In this document: piece after piece, positions 8,503-17,880 of the stretch
Position numbering within the stretch: the stretch's first letter is position 1
Layout: each line of letters begins with the position of its first letter
From: Lysinibacillus fusiformis
Lineage (GTDB): Bacteria; Bacillota; Bacilli; Bacillales_A; Planococcaceae
Direction of reading: 5' to 3'
Assembly (NCBI GenBank): GCA_030027265.1
Contig: JASENG010000006.1
Span: 124,001-188,000, forward strand
Length of the DNA: 64,000 nt
Made by a program: the position numbers and the translations under genes
Notes under the pieces: model-generated
What the model saw: the letters and a program-made list of their open reading frames with translations, nothing else
What the model was told of the DNA's origin: nothing
The model's database searches: none

Positions 8503-8682
8503 ATGCTTAACTCAATCGGAATTCCAGGATTAATCATCATTTTAGTCCTTATTTTAATTATATTCGGTCCTACAAAACTGCCTAAACTAGGCCGTTCCAT
8601 TGGAGAATCCATGAAAAATTTCAAAGAATCCACTAAAGGTGTTTTAGATGACGATGACGTTAAAAAAGAAGAAAAATTGTAA
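8503..8682 (+). CDS. tatA: Twin-arginine translocase subunit TatA/TatE, copy 2
   Basis: 59 residues. Closely similar to the preceding protein: LNSIGIPGL start, one membrane helix, then FGPTKLPKLGRSIGE and a short tail rich in D, K and E. ATG at 8503 is chosen because GGGAGG lies 10 nt upstream; the longer frame from 8485 overlaps that site. Tandem TatA paralogues suggest a local duplication followed by shortening of the tail. It probably shares a transcript with copy 1, with a possible structured segment in between. Confidence 0.9.
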   Translation: MLNSIGIPGLIIILVLILIIFGPTKLPKLGRSIGESMKNFKESTKGVLDDDDVKKEEKL

Positions 8683-8684
8683 GT

Positions 8685-8724
8685 GAAAAGAGTTGTCCCA
8701 ATTTCTGGAACAACTCTTTTTTTC
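8685..8724. terminator. Shared terminator between tatA copy 2 and yqjD
   Basis: AAAGAGTTGTCCC (from 8687) pairs with GGAACAACTCTTT (to 8719) with a short loop; a T run follows on the plus strand and an A-rich start precedes it. Confidence 0.88.
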
Positions 8725-8731
8725 TTAACGA

Positions 8732-10279
8732 TTAAAGCGGAATATTTCCATGTTTTTTTGCCGGTCTTGTTTCTTCTTTATTCGAAAGCATATCAAGGGC
8801 TTGGATCAACTTAATACGTGTTTCGCGAGGATCGATTACATCATCTACCATTCCGCGAGATGCTGCTACATACGGATTTGCAAATTTCTCTTTATATTCT
8901 TCAATCTTGGCTGCACGCGTTGCTTCTGGATCCTCGGATTTTGCAATTTCACCCGCAAAAATAATATTTGCTGCACCGGCAGCACCCATCACTGCTATTT
9001 CAGCATTTGGCCAAGCAAATACTAAATCTGCTCCAATTGCCTTCGAATTAAGGGCTACATATGCCCCGCCGTATGCTTTACGTAAAATTACGGTAATTTT
9101 TGGCACTGTTGCTTCTGAATAAGCATATAAAATTTTTGCCCCATGGCGAATAATACCGCCATGCTCTTGTTTAACTCCCGGGAAGAAACCAGAAACGTCT
9201 TCAAAAGTAATAATTGGTATATTGAAGGAATCACAAGTACGAATAAAACGAGATGCTTTATCCGAAGAATCAATATCCAGTCCCCCAGCAAGCGCTTTCG
9301 GTTGGTTACATACTAAACCTACAGATTCTCCTGCAATGCGGGCAAATCCAACCACAATATTTTTCGCAAATTCAGAATGCACTTCCATGAATGAGCTTTC
9401 GTCTACTACATCTTCCACTACTCTACGAACATCGTAAGGTTTTGTAGGTTCAATCGGTACATAGTCAATGATATCTGGACGATAATCATCAGTCTCCGGT
9501 TTTGGCTGTTTTGGTGCCTTTTCTTTATTGCTCTGTGGCAAATAACTTAGTAATCTTCGAATTTGATCAATAGATTCCTCTTCTGACGGTGCGCGGAAAT
9601 GCGCATTTCCACTGATGGAGTTATGCACTTTGGAACCACCCAGATCCTCGGAAGAAATCTTTTCTCCAGTTACTGTTTCGATTACTTTTGGCCCAGTAAT
9701 GAACATTTGTGACGTTTTATCAACCATCAAGATAAAATCAGTAATCGCAGGAGAATAAACTGCTCCTCCAGCACATGGCCCCATGATGACTGAAATTTGG
9801 GGAATCACGCCTGAATAAATGGAATTGCGATAGAAAATATGACCATACCCATCTAATGAAAGCACGCCTTCTTGAATACGGGCGCCACCAGAATCATTAA
9901 TGCCGATAAAGGGTGTACCATTTTTTGCAGCTAAATCCATGACAGCAGCAATTTTCATGGCATGCATTTCACCAAGGGCACCGCCAAATACAGTAAAGTC
10001 TTGAGCAAATAAGTAGACATTGCGCCCATTAATTTTCCCAAAGCCTGTAACTACACCATCTCCAGGACCTACTTGCTTGTCCATTCCAAAGTCTGTTGTT
10101 CTATGGGTAATAAATGGATTGATTTCTACAAAAGTTCCTTCATCCAGTAATAAATCAATTCGTTCACGAGCTGTTAGCTTCCCTTTTTCATGCTGCTTTT
10201 CTATTCGTTTGTCTCCCCCACCAAGTTCGATTTCACGTTTACGGTCATACATTTCGTTTATTTTATCAAACATGTCCAT
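8732..10279 (-). CDS. yqjD: Acyl-CoA carboxylase carboxyltransferase (PccB/MmdA-like)
   Basis: 515 residues. Biotin-dependent carboxyltransferase, most like propionyl-CoA carboxylase beta or methylmalonyl-CoA decarboxylase alpha. It has the duplicated crotonase fold with GDGVVTGFG and oxyanion-hole glycines: GGALGEMHAMKI and NDSGGARIQEG in the N-half, EDVSGFFPG, HGAKILYAYSEA and YGGAYVA in the C-half. It lies 3 nt after methylmalonyl-CoA epimerase and near the mutase genes, which supports propionyl-CoA to methylmalonyl-CoA conversion. No dedicated biotin-carrier or carboxylase gene is adjacent; AccB/AccC at 50.7-52.6 kb may supply them (inference). Confidence 0.88.
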   Translation of the reverse strand: MDMFDKINEMYDRKREIELGGGDKRIEKQHEKGKLTARERIDLLLDEGTFVEINPFITHRTTDFGMDKQVGPGDGVVTGFGKINGRNVYLFAQDFTVFGGALGEMHAMKIAAVMDLAAKNGTPFIGINDSGGARIQEGVLSLDGYGHIFYRNSIYSGVIPQISVIMGPCAGGAVYSPAITDFILMVDKTSQMFITGPKVIETVTGEKISSEDLGGSKVHNSISGNAHFRAPSEEESIDQIRRLLSYLPQSNKEKAPKQPKPETDDYRPDIIDYVPIEPTKPYDVRRVVEDVVDESSFMEVHSEFAKNIVVGFARIAGESVGLVCNQPKALAGGLDIDSSDKASRFIRTCDSFNIPIITFEDVSGFFPGVKQEHGGIIRHGAKILYAYSEATVPKITVILRKAYGGAYVALNSKAIGADLVFAWPNAEIAVMGAAGAANIIFAGEIAKSEDPEATRAAKIEEYKEKFANPYVAASRGMVDDVIDPRETRIKLIQALDMLSNKEETRPAKKHGNIPL

Positions 10280-10282
10280 GGC

Positions 10283-10699
10283 TTATTTATCCCCTTTTCC
10301 ACTTTTATCACATAGTTCATATAAAACACCAAATGAATCCTTGGGGTGCAAGAATGCTACTTCCGCTCCCCCGGCACCTGGGTTTGGTTCGTCCGAGAGA
10401 ATTCGCACCCCTTTTTCACGCAATTCTTGCATTCTTTCACGAATGCCGACTACACCGAATGCCACATGCTGAATACCTTCCCCGCGTTTTTCAATATGCT
10501 TGTAAATAGCACTTTCTTCACTGGTTGGTTCCAATAATTCAAACTTCACATTGCCGCCATCTATAAAGGCTACACGAACGTGTTGAGAAGGAACTTCTTC
10601 AATTTTCAGTAATTTCAGCCCAAGCGTTTCAGTATAATATGTAATTCGTTCATCCAGATCTCTAACAGCAATCCCAATATGATCTACTCTCTCCATCAT
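10283..10699 (-). CDS. mce: Methylmalonyl-CoA epimerase
   Basis: 138 residues. Interconverts (S)- and (R)-methylmalonyl-CoA, the step between propionyl-CoA carboxylation and the mutase. It is a vicinal-oxygen-chelate fold protein of normal length. Metal ligands are visible in VDHIGIAV (His near residue 6), IQHVAFGV (His near 78) and the C-terminal GVLYELCDK (Glu). The gene is first in a probable operon with the carboxyltransferase, as yqjC-yqjD are in B. subtilis. The mutase genes lie 3 kb away on the same strand, so the pathway is split over two transcription units. Confidence 0.93.
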   Translation of the reverse strand: MMERVDHIGIAVRDLDERITYYTETLGLKLLKIEEVPSQHVRVAFIDGGNVKFELLEPTSEESAIYKHIEKRGEGIQHVAFGVVGIRERMQELREKGVRILSDEPNPGAGGAEVAFLHPKDSFGVLYELCDKSGKGDK

Positions 10700-10954
10700 A
10701 GCACCCCTTCTGTACTAGTACATCTATATTTTAACTAATTTGAAAACAATTCGCTACGTACTTGTGTTATTTTCTAAATTTGATAAACTAATTTTAATAA
10801 AGTGAAACTTCAATCAGTCGGGGCACCCAGCATTAACCGATTATTACCAAACTGGCATTTACTTGCGCTTTCCATGCTTTAAACTGTCTCTCTCATATTA
10901 TTATGATAGAGTTGTGTGCAAGTTCATGCGGAATAAGAGAAGGAGAGAAAAAAT

Positions 10955-11047
10955 ATGAGCAATAAAAAATTCCAGAAAATAGTTGTATATTGCATGATAG
11001 CGATCATGGTAATCTCAACATTAGCATTCGGACTATCATTCTTCTAA
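10955..11047 (+). CDS. prli42: Stressosome-associated miniprotein Prli42
   Basis: 30 residues. ATG follows AGAAGGAGAG by 7-8 nt. Sequence plan: MSNKKFQKIVVY, then one hydrophobic helix ending GLSFF. This matches Prli42, a single-pass membrane miniprotein shown in Listeria to anchor the stressosome to the membrane. Size, N-terminal NKK/R-rich start, single helix and LSF-type end agree. It has its own binding site and terminator and lies in the yqjC-yqjA interval. The identification is by pattern, since there is little sequence to compare. Confidence 0.78.
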   Translation: MSNKKFQKIVVYCMIAIMVISTLAFGLSFF

Positions 11048-11061
11048 TTTCTGCACCGTTC

Positions 11062-11093
11062 GCGATTACATTGAATCTGTAATCGCCTTTTTT
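11062..11093 (+). terminator. prli42 terminator, overlapping the 3' end of yqjA
   Basis: GCGATTACA (11062-11070) pairs with TGTAATCGC (11078-11086), then CTTTTTT on the plus strand. The stem includes the stop codon and last codons of the convergent yqjA gene (stop at 11066-11068). Confidence 0.9.
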
Positions 11094-12076
11094 CTACCCG
11101 TTTTCTTAATCCCCTTATAGGACTGTTTTATTACTAGATACTCATCCATTTCTTCAATGAATTGATACAGTGAAGCCATCGCGAGGAATTTTTCGTGAGT
11201 TTCTGGCAAGGGCATTTTTGCAAATTCTTCTTTTACAATTTCAAGCTTCTCTCTAAATTGCTTCGCTGTATTTCCAGAATGTACATTTTCTGCCAAGTCC
11301 TCCATAAAATCTGCTACTAGCTCTGCTTGCTGTACCATAACAGGCAAAGTGGTAATTTTCGGAAGTACGCGTTCTATAATTTCAAATTGCTTTTCGCGCA
11401 TATCAAAATATAAATAAAATTCATTTTGTTTTCGCGTTAAGTGGTTTTCAACATCCTTGAAGGCTAAAGATTTTGCTTTATTTAAAAGATTCTCGGCTTC
11501 AATAATCTCCTTCCCGTCCCAGGATGTATCGCCATTTCTCAAATATTTAACAATTTCCGAAAATATCGAACGGTAAATGGCTTCCAGCTCGTCAATATAT
11601 CGTTCCAAATCTTTTTGATAGTCTCCCATATACATATTGACAGCAAGTGCAGTTCCAAACCCAATGGCCATTAAAGCCAGCTCATTTAGAAATAAATCCA
11701 GGGTAAAATTAGCTTCCGAGAACAGGTGCATAATAATAACTACAGAAGATATAAAGCCTGCTGCCACGTTAATGGAGACAATTGTTGGTATAAACAAAAG
11801 AATCATAATCCCTAATACAATGGGATGATAAGAAATCATTTCAAATAAAAGATAGGCAAAAGCCATCCCTATTAAGCTGGCTACTAATCTTGTATATACT
11901 GCATGTACAGACTTCCTCTTTGTAGTCTGAATACAAAGTATCGTAAGTATTGCAGCTGAGGATGCAAATTCCAGATTAAAATAACTTGCGATAGCAATCG
12001 CAATAGTTGCTCCTACCGCTGATTTAATTGTTCGATAGCCGATTTTATACTTTTTAATATCGACTTCCTCCTTCAA
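11066..12076 (-). CDS. yqjA: Aromatic acid exporter family protein YqjA
   Basis: 336 residues. N-terminal half with about five to six membrane segments (residues 15-150) of the aromatic-acid-exporter type, followed by a charged, helical cytosolic domain (about 155-320). It matches B. subtilis YqjA in plan and position. Start choice is unusual: the only canonical in-frame codon is TTG at 12076, but a strong AAGGAGGA lies downstream of it, 8 nt before an ATT at 12058. ATT would give MKKYKIGYRTIK, a typical family start. I keep the TTG coordinate as the conservative limit. Substrate unknown. Confidence 0.85.
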   Translation of the reverse strand: MKEEVDIKKYKIGYRTIKSAVGATIAIAIASYFNLEFASSAAILTILCIQTTKRKSVHAVYTRLVASLIGMAFAYLLFEMISYHPIVLGIMILLFIPTIVSINVAAGFISSVVIIMHLFSEANFTLDLFLNELALMAIGFGTALAVNMYMGDYQKDLERYIDELEAIYRSIFSEIVKYLRNGDTSWDGKEIIEAENLLNKAKSLAFKDVENHLTRKQNEFYLYFDMREKQFEIIERVLPKITTLPVMVQQAELVADFMEDLAENVHSGNTAKQFREKLEIVKEEFAKMPLPETHEKFLAMASLYQFIEEMDEYLVIKQSYKGIKKTGRKKAITDSM

Positions 12077-12131
12077 ACCCGTGACTACATACTAGTGTGA
12101 AAATTGCGACAAAGAAAAATTTTAGAAAACT

Positions 12132-12161
12132 AGGCTGATCGAAAAATATAGCGACCAGCCT
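12132..12161 (-). terminator. Probable brxB terminator
   Basis: AGGCTGATCG (12132-12141) pairs, with one mismatch, with CGACCAGCCT (12152-12161). AGTTTTCT follows on the minus strand. Confidence 0.65.
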
Positions 12162-12235
12162 TGGTTTCATTATGAACAAGGAGTTGTATTATACTCCCCA
12201 ATTAGAAAATTTTAAAAGATGATTGCAGCTGCCAA

Positions 12236-12676
12236 TTATACTTCTTCACAATATTCTTCAAAATTGCCTTGAAGATTTGTAACAACTGACATTGGATCAT
12301 GTCCTTCAATTTCATGGCGTCCTACATCCGCAACAACTTTTCCGTCCTTTAGTAAAACGAAACATGGCGATGAAGGAATGTGCTCGTCACCAAAGAAATG
12401 ACGTGCAGCAGCAGTCGCTTCTTTATCTTGACCAGCAAACACCGTTACTAAATGGTCTGGACGTTTATCATAATGAATAGCGTTTGCAGCAGCTGGACGT
12501 GCAATGCCTCCTGCGCAGCCACATACCGAGTTTACCATTACAAGTGTTGTACCAGGACGTGCAAATGCTTCCTCAACTTCTTCAGGTGTACGCAGTTGTT
12601 GATAACCTGCACTTTCAATTTCAGCACGCGCTGTTCTTTTAATTTCTTCCATAAATAAATCGTAATCCATATTCAT
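12236..12676 (-). CDS. brxB: Bacilliredoxin BrxB (YqiW family)
   Basis: 146 residues. Removes bacillithiol from S-bacillithiolated proteins in the cytosol. The CGC active site is in [12 protein letters not shown] (about residues 52-63), within a thioredoxin-like fold. The C-terminal part with [18 protein letters not shown] is typical of the DUF1094/YphP-YqiW family. ATG at 12676 follows GAGGAG. It is a single gene between yqjA and meaB with its own terminator. Position corresponds to yqiW of B. subtilis, so BrxB rather than BrxA is the better name. Confidence 0.92.
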   Translation of the reverse strand: MNMDYDLFMEEIKRTARAEIESAGYQQLRTPEEVEEAFARPGTTLVMVNSVCGCAGGIARPAAANAIHYDKRPDHLVTVFAGQDKEATAAARHFFGDEHIPSSPCFVLLKDGKVVADVGRHEIEGHDPMSVVTNLQGNFEEYCEEV

Positions 12677-12741
12677 GATTTATCGCTCCTCTCAAACTAC
12701 ATTTTAACATAAAGAAACAAATTTGCAGACTTTCTTGCTTC

Positions 12742-13824
12742 CTAAGAAAACAACTTTGAAACCCCTTGAGTAACCGTAATTTGTCCTTCTAGTATGGCCT
12801 CTTCAAGCAACTTTACTTGATATTTTCTATCTGAGTTTTGGAAAAATGAATCAATTAACGTATCCCGGATCATCGTATGGAACCATTCTTTTGTTTGTTC
12901 AAGACGTCGGTCTTCCCATACAGAGCTAGATTTAATGGTTTGTTCAAATTGGCTGATCATTTCCCATATTTCTGTTAAACCGGTTTTTTCAATTGAAGAA
13001 GCTGGAATAGCTTTACTCATCCAACCTGGTGTTGCCGGTTGAAGAAAATGGAGAATTTGCATGTATTCTCGAACGGTCTTTTTTGCCATGCGAACATTAT
13101 CCCCATCACATTTATGAACCACTATCCCATCTGCCAGTTCCATAATGCCTTTTTTCATGCCCTGTAATTCGTCACCGGCACCAGTTAATACTAATAACAG
13201 GAAGAAGTCAACCATTCCGCGCACATAAGTCTCACTCTGCCCTACTCCTACTGTTTCAATGAGTATTACATCATAACCAGCCGCTTCACACAAAAGCATT
13301 GTTTCTCTTGATTTTTTATGCACTCCACCTAAAGTTCCGGCACTAGGCGATGGCCGTACGAATGCACTTTTGTTTCGACTCAATTCCTCCATCCGAGTCT
13401 TATCGCCCAAAATACTCCCGCCAGATAGTGTAGAGCTTGGATCAATCGCCAAAACTGCAACCTGTTTCCCCATCTCACACAGCATCGTCCCAAAGGCTTC
13501 TATAAAAGAACTTTTCCCAGCACCCGGAACTCCCGTAATCCCTATTCGGATACTATTCCCTGTGTAAGGCAGAAGCTCTTGCAGCAGCCTTTGCGCTTGT
13601 TCTTTATGCACGTTATTCGCACTTTCGATTAAAGTGATGGCTTTTGACAGCGATGTCCGATCTCCATTGCGTACATCAGTTGCTAGCTTGGGAATATCAA
13701 CTACAGCCTGTTTTTTTTTCTTGAACCTTTTTGGTTTAATGGTCATTCCATCATGACCACCCTCTACTCCCGACCTGACATTTAAAGAACCCTTGTCTTG
13801 TGATGAGTGATCAGTTCGTTCCAT
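12742..13824 (-). CDS. meaB: Methylmalonyl-CoA mutase-associated GTPase MeaB
   Basis: 360 residues. A G3E-type P-loop GTPase that gates cofactor loading and protects methylmalonyl-CoA mutase from inactivation. Walker A is GVPGAGKSSF (near residue 98); other motifs are IDPSSTLSGGSILGDKTRM, ETVGVGQSE and HKCDGDN. The basic N-terminal segment before residue 40 (RFKKKKQ) is also found in Bacillales homologues. Its ATG overlaps the mutB stop by 1 nt (TAATG), so the chaperone is coupled to its client. A later in-frame ATG (residue 27) is a possible alternative start. Confidence 0.92.
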   Translation of the reverse strand: MERTDHSSQDKGSLNVRSGVEGGHDGMTIKPKRFKKKKQAVVDIPKLATDVRNGDRTSLSKAITLIESANNVHKEQAQRLLQELLPYTGNSIRIGITGVPGAGKSSFIEAFGTMLCEMGKQVAVLAIDPSSTLSGGSILGDKTRMEELSRNKSAFVRPSPSAGTLGGVHKKSRETMLLCEAAGYDVILIETVGVGQSETYVRGMVDFFLLLVLTGAGDELQGMKKGIMELADGIVVHKCDGDNVRMAKKTVREYMQILHFLQPATPGWMSKAIPASSIEKTGLTEIWEMISQFEQTIKSSSVWEDRRLEQTKEWFHTMIRDTLIDSFFQNSDRKYQVKLLEEAILEGQITVTQGVSKLFS

Positions 13825-15974
13825 TAGCTAGACACTTCCTCATAACCTAAACGTCTATAAATTTCTTCGATAATTTTTATGGCCGATACAGGGATTACTG
13901 TCCCTGGCCCAAAGATTGCTACCGCACCAGCATCATAGATAAACTGATAGTCTTGTGCAGGAATTACGCCGCCAACAATAACGATAATATCTTCTCGGCC
14001 AAGTTTTTTTAGTTCCTCGATTAACTCAGGTACTAATGTTTTGTGTCCCGCTGCTAGAGAAGACACGCCAACACAATGTACATCGTTTTCAACAGCCATT
14101 TGTGCTGCTTCTTCAGACGTCATAAATAATGGCGATATATCCACATCAAATCCCAAATCAGCATAACCCGTTGCTACAACTTTTGCTCCTCTGTCGTGAC
14201 CATCCTGCCCCATTTTCGCAACTAGAATTCGCGGACGGCGGCCTTCATTTTCTAGAAACTCTTCTGTCATTTGCTTTACTTCTTTAATTAATTCCTCATC
14301 TGAGAAATTAGATGAGTAAACACCAGAAATTGAGCGGATTACAGCTTTATGGCGATCAGAAACTTTTTCTATGGCATCTGAAATTTCCCCAAGGGTTGCA
14401 CGAGCTCGAGCCGCGTCAACCGCAACTGCCAATAAATTTTCTTCCCCTGTTCTTGCCGCTTTCGTTAAACGATCGAGGAGCTTGCCTACTTCTTCTTCAT
14501 TTCGATCTGCCTTTAATTTTTCTAAGCGTTCAATTTGTTTTTGACGAACGACAGAATTATCAATATCTAAAATATCGATTGGTTCTTCTTTATCTAAATG
14601 ATATTTATTTACGCCAACAATGGTTTCTGTTTTGGAATCAATTTTCGCTTGGCGTTTTGCTGCCGATTCTTCGACTTTCATTTTCGGCAAGCCTGTTTCA
14701 ATCGCTTTCGCCATTCCGCCAAGTTCTTCAATTTCCTCAATCAATGCCCATGCTTTTTCGCTCAGTTCATCCGTTAGTTTCTCCACATAATAGGAACCGC
14801 CCCATGGATCAATCACTTTCGTCATCCCTGTTTCTTCTTGCAGGAACAATTGCGTATTACGTGCAATGCGGGCAGAAAAATCTGTCGGTAATGCGATTGC
14901 TTCATCCAGTGCATTCGTATGAAGGGATTGTGTATGTCCCATAGCTGCCGCATTGGCTTCAATCAATGTTCTAGTCACATTATTAAACGGATCCTGTTCT
15001 GTCAGTGACCATCCGGATGTTTGCGAGTGTGTACGCAAAGCCAGAGATTTTGGATTTTTAGGATTGAATGTACTCATCATCTGTGCCCAAATACGACGTG
15101 CTGCACGCATCTTCGCGACTTCCATATAATAATTCATGCCAATCGCCCAGAAGAAAGATAGACGAGGAGCAAAGGAATCAATATCAATCCCTGCTTTTAA
15201 ACCAGTTCGTACATATTCAAGCCCATCAGCGAGTGTGTATGCCAACTCGATATCATTGGTAGCACCTGCTTCTTGTATATGGTAACCAGAAATCGAGATT
15301 GAATTGAATTTCGGCATAAATTTACTTGTATATTCAAAGATATCCGCAATAATTTTCATGGACATTTCTGGCGGATAAATATACGTATTACGAACCATAT
15401 ATTCTTTTAAAATATCATTTTGAATTGTACCCGCCAGTTGTTCCGGTGCTACCCCTTGTTCTTCGGCAGCTACGATATAAAAGGCCATGATTGGCAAAAC
15501 TGCACCATTCATTGTCATCGATACGGACATTTGATCTAGAGGGATGCCATCAAACAAGATTTTCATATCTTCAATCGAGTCAATGGCTACTCCAGCTTTT
15601 CCGACATCCCCTTTCACGCGAGGGTGAGTGGAGTCATAGCCGCGATGAGTAGCTAAATCAAAAGCAACTGACAGCCCCTTTTGACCCATCGCTAAATTTC
15701 TGCGATAAAAGGCATTCGATTCTTCAGCCGTTGAAAAGCCCGCATATTGCCGGACTGTCCATGGACGAGCAACATACATGGTTGGGTATGGTCCACGAGT
15801 GTTTGGTGCAACACCTGAAACATCATTTAGATGCCTTACATTTTGAATATCTTCATGAGTATAAAATTCGCTTACTTCAATATCTTCATTTGTCATAAAG
15901 GTATGTTTGGGCTGCAAGCTTTCCGTAACTAAAACTTCTTTCATATCAATGGATTCAAATTTTGGCTTACTCAT
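13824..15974 (-). CDS. mutB: Methylmalonyl-CoA mutase large subunit
   Basis: 716 residues. Adenosylcobalamin-dependent isomerisation of (R)-methylmalonyl-CoA to succinyl-CoA. The N-terminal TIM barrel binds substrate ([20 protein letters not shown], about residues 60-79; [12 protein letters not shown] near 345). The C-terminal cobalamin domain carries the base-off DxHxxG motif in [11 protein letters not shown] (about 595-605), followed by GGVIP and GPGT. It is downstream of mutA with a 4-nt overlap and upstream of meaB. Length is standard for the catalytic subunit of the heterodimer. Confidence 0.95.
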   Translation of the reverse strand: MSKPKFESIDMKEVLVTESLQPKHTFMTNEDIEVSEFYTHEDIQNVRHLNDVSGVAPNTRGPYPTMYVARPWTVRQYAGFSTAEESNAFYRRNLAMGQKGLSVAFDLATHRGYDSTHPRVKGDVGKAGVAIDSIEDMKILFDGIPLDQMSVSMTMNGAVLPIMAFYIVAAEEQGVAPEQLAGTIQNDILKEYMVRNTYIYPPEMSMKIIADIFEYTSKFMPKFNSISISGYHIQEAGATNDIELAYTLADGLEYVRTGLKAGIDIDSFAPRLSFFWAIGMNYYMEVAKMRAARRIWAQMMSTFNPKNPKSLALRTHSQTSGWSLTEQDPFNNVTRTLIEANAAAMGHTQSLHTNALDEAIALPTDFSARIARNTQLFLQEETGMTKVIDPWGGSYYVEKLTDELSEKAWALIEEIEELGGMAKAIETGLPKMKVEESAAKRQAKIDSKTETIVGVNKYHLDKEEPIDILDIDNSVVRQKQIERLEKLKADRNEEEVGKLLDRLTKAARTGEENLLAVAVDAARARATLGEISDAIEKVSDRHKAVIRSISGVYSSNFSDEELIKEVKQMTEEFLENEGRRPRILVAKMGQDGHDRGAKVVATGYADLGFDVDISPLFMTSEEAAQMAVENDVHCVGVSSLAAGHKTLVPELIEELKKLGREDIIVIVGGVIPAQDYQFIYDAGAVAIFGPGTVIPVSAIKIIEEIYRRLGYEEVSS

Positions 15975-17662
15975 TGTTGTACCCCCTTCACGCTTTCAAG
16001 TACCTCAGTTAGCTTCTCGACAATATTTTGACCCGCAAATATAAAGCCATTCAAACCATTTGTCAGCCATTTTTCTTGTTCGGCTTTATACTTGCCTGCA
16101 GCATCTAATAGTAAGCCTTCAGGTTTGTTCGCAAGGATTGCAGGTACCAGTTCTTTTGTATCCTCATCTTTGGCGGCAATTACTACATAGTCATAAGGAG
16201 CATTTTCGATCCATTGCTTTGCAGCTTCTATATCCAGAATTTCCCCCGACTTATCAGGAATGATTCCAGCAGTTGCTAAAACTCCTTCAACAAAATCAGC
16301 ACGGGCTTTGAAATCTTTTAACTGTCCATATGTTAAAATAGCCATTTTCGGTTGAATTGTTTTATAGTTTACACGCAACTTTTCAAAAGGTATGGCCAAT
16401 CGTTTAATCTGTGCAAATTGGGCATTTGTTTCGGCTTCCACATCATCTGCTGGATTCGCATAAATATTGGTTCCAATCAGTGAGTGTTTTCTTGTCTCTA
16501 TGGCTTTAAGTCTGCTTTCATATACTTCATCGAGGGCTGCTTGCAATTTGCCCGACTCGGTATATGCTTCAATTCCTCCTAACTTCTCGATATCTAAGAA
16601 AAGCTCCCATGCCTTTTCGACATACTCAGCTGTTAACGATTCGATAAAGTAAGAGCCTCCTGATGGATCTAGTACATTTTCAACATAAGATTCTTCTTTT
16701 AAGACTAATGATACATTGCGTGCAATTCGAATAGATTTTTCTGCCGGCTTTGTTAAGCAATCATGGGGATGGACAGTAAAGTAGTCTGCACCGCCAATTA
16801 AAGCAGCAAACGCTTCATTTCCAGCACGCAATAGGTTTACATAGGAATCTGCTTTTGTAAAGCTGCGCAAAGATGTTTCTGCCAGTATTGGAATCGCTGT
16901 AGGTTCTTCTGCTTGATACGCTTTTGAAAACGCTTTCCATAGCACTTTAAAAGCACGCAATTTTGCTATTTCTCCGAAGAACTGTGTATCAATTGCAAAG
17001 TTGACAAAAAATTGGTTTGCAAGCTTTTCATATCCACCTAATTGTTCCGCATTTTTCGCTGCTGCCGCAAGAGTCAGAGCTAGTTCTTGAACTGCATTGG
17101 CCCCGTCATTATGATAATTTACTGTGTTTGCTGAAACAGTTTTGATATTTTTAAAATTGACAGCAATCGGTTCTTTAGAAAGGATAAAACCTTGTACGTT
17201 TGGGTCATTTATATAATTAAAAACACCTAAGATCGGGTCATTTTCATGTTCTACATATAATTTGAATGAATTTTCAGTTAAAAATTTTGCTAATTGTGCT
17301 AAATTTTCCTCATCCCAAGGAAAAGAAACACGGCTATCAATTGTTAGACAATCGTTTCCTTTTTCAATACTTTCCTGGATGGCTGCAAAAAACTGCAGGG
17401 CGTTTTCCCCATAAATTTGTTGTGCTACATGAAAACCATTTTTTGCTTTTAAACTTCTGATTGCAGAAATTTGCTTTTCTAATTGTTCCCCTAATTTGTC
17501 CACTAACATTTCTTGTGTATAAAGAGGTTCCAGTGTTACACCTTCAATGGTATTAGTAAATAATGTTTCAAATGGTTTCCCCTTTAATGCTTTTATGGCC
17601 TGCTCTTTCCACTCACCATAACTGACTGATGGAAATTGAATATCCTTCATTTGAATTGACAT
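15971..17662 (-). CDS. mutA: Methylmalonyl-CoA mutase small subunit
   Basis: 563 residues. Non-catalytic partner of MutB. It has the same barrel fold, with [18 protein letters not shown] and the [13 protein letters not shown] block (about residues 330-342). The C-terminal B12-like domain lacks the DxHxxG motif ([13 protein letters not shown] is in its place), as expected for MutA. It is the first gene of mutA-mutB-meaB, all with overlapping ends. Its ATG at 17662 has only a weak AAGCGAG nearby, while a strong AAAGGGGG lies about 20 nt upstream. Initiation efficiency is therefore uncertain. Confidence 0.92.
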   Translation of the reverse strand: MSIQMKDIQFPSVSYGEWKEQAIKALKGKPFETLFTNTIEGVTLEPLYTQEMLVDKLGEQLEKQISAIRSLKAKNGFHVAQQIYGENALQFFAAIQESIEKGNDCLTIDSRVSFPWDEENLAQLAKFLTENSFKLYVEHENDPILGVFNYINDPNVQGFILSKEPIAVNFKNIKTVSANTVNYHNDGANAVQELALTLAAAAKNAEQLGGYEKLANQFFVNFAIDTQFFGEIAKLRAFKVLWKAFSKAYQAEEPTAIPILAETSLRSFTKADSYVNLLRAGNEAFAALIGGADYFTVHPHDCLTKPAEKSIRIARNVSLVLKEESYVENVLDPSGGSYFIESLTAEYVEKAWELFLDIEKLGGIEAYTESGKLQAALDEVYESRLKAIETRKHSLIGTNIYANPADDVEAETNAQFAQIKRLAIPFEKLRVNYKTIQPKMAILTYGQLKDFKARADFVEGVLATAGIIPDKSGEILDIEAAKQWIENAPYDYVVIAAKDEDTKELVPAILANKPEGLLLDAAGKYKAEQEKWLTNGLNGFIFAGQNIVEKLTEVLESVKGVQQ

Positions 17663-17847
17663 ATTCTCGCTTAAAAGCTTCCCCCTTTAACAATGAAATC
17701 GCTTTAATATTATGTAGGACTTCTATTTTCAAGCCCCAGTAATGAACTGTTAATTACATAGCTAAACACTTCTGCTCTGGCAAGTTACAGTTCCATATTA
17801 TAATTCATATTCTACATTAGAAAAGCTTTCCAATAAAGTTAAAAATT

Positions 17848-17876
17848 AAAGAAGCCTTATTTAATAAGGCTTCTTT
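17848..17876 (-). terminator. bkd operon terminator
   Basis: AAAGAAGCCTTAT (17848-17860) pairs with ATAAGGCTTCTTT (17864-17876). TTTAATTTTT follows on the minus strand, a few nt after the bkdB stop. Confidence 0.9.
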
Positions 17877-17880
17877 GGCT

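Noticed and set aside
14312-14944. 210-codon plus-strand frame opposite mutB
   Set aside because: Lies wholly within mutB on the other strand, no ribosome binding site, leucine-rich shadow composition.
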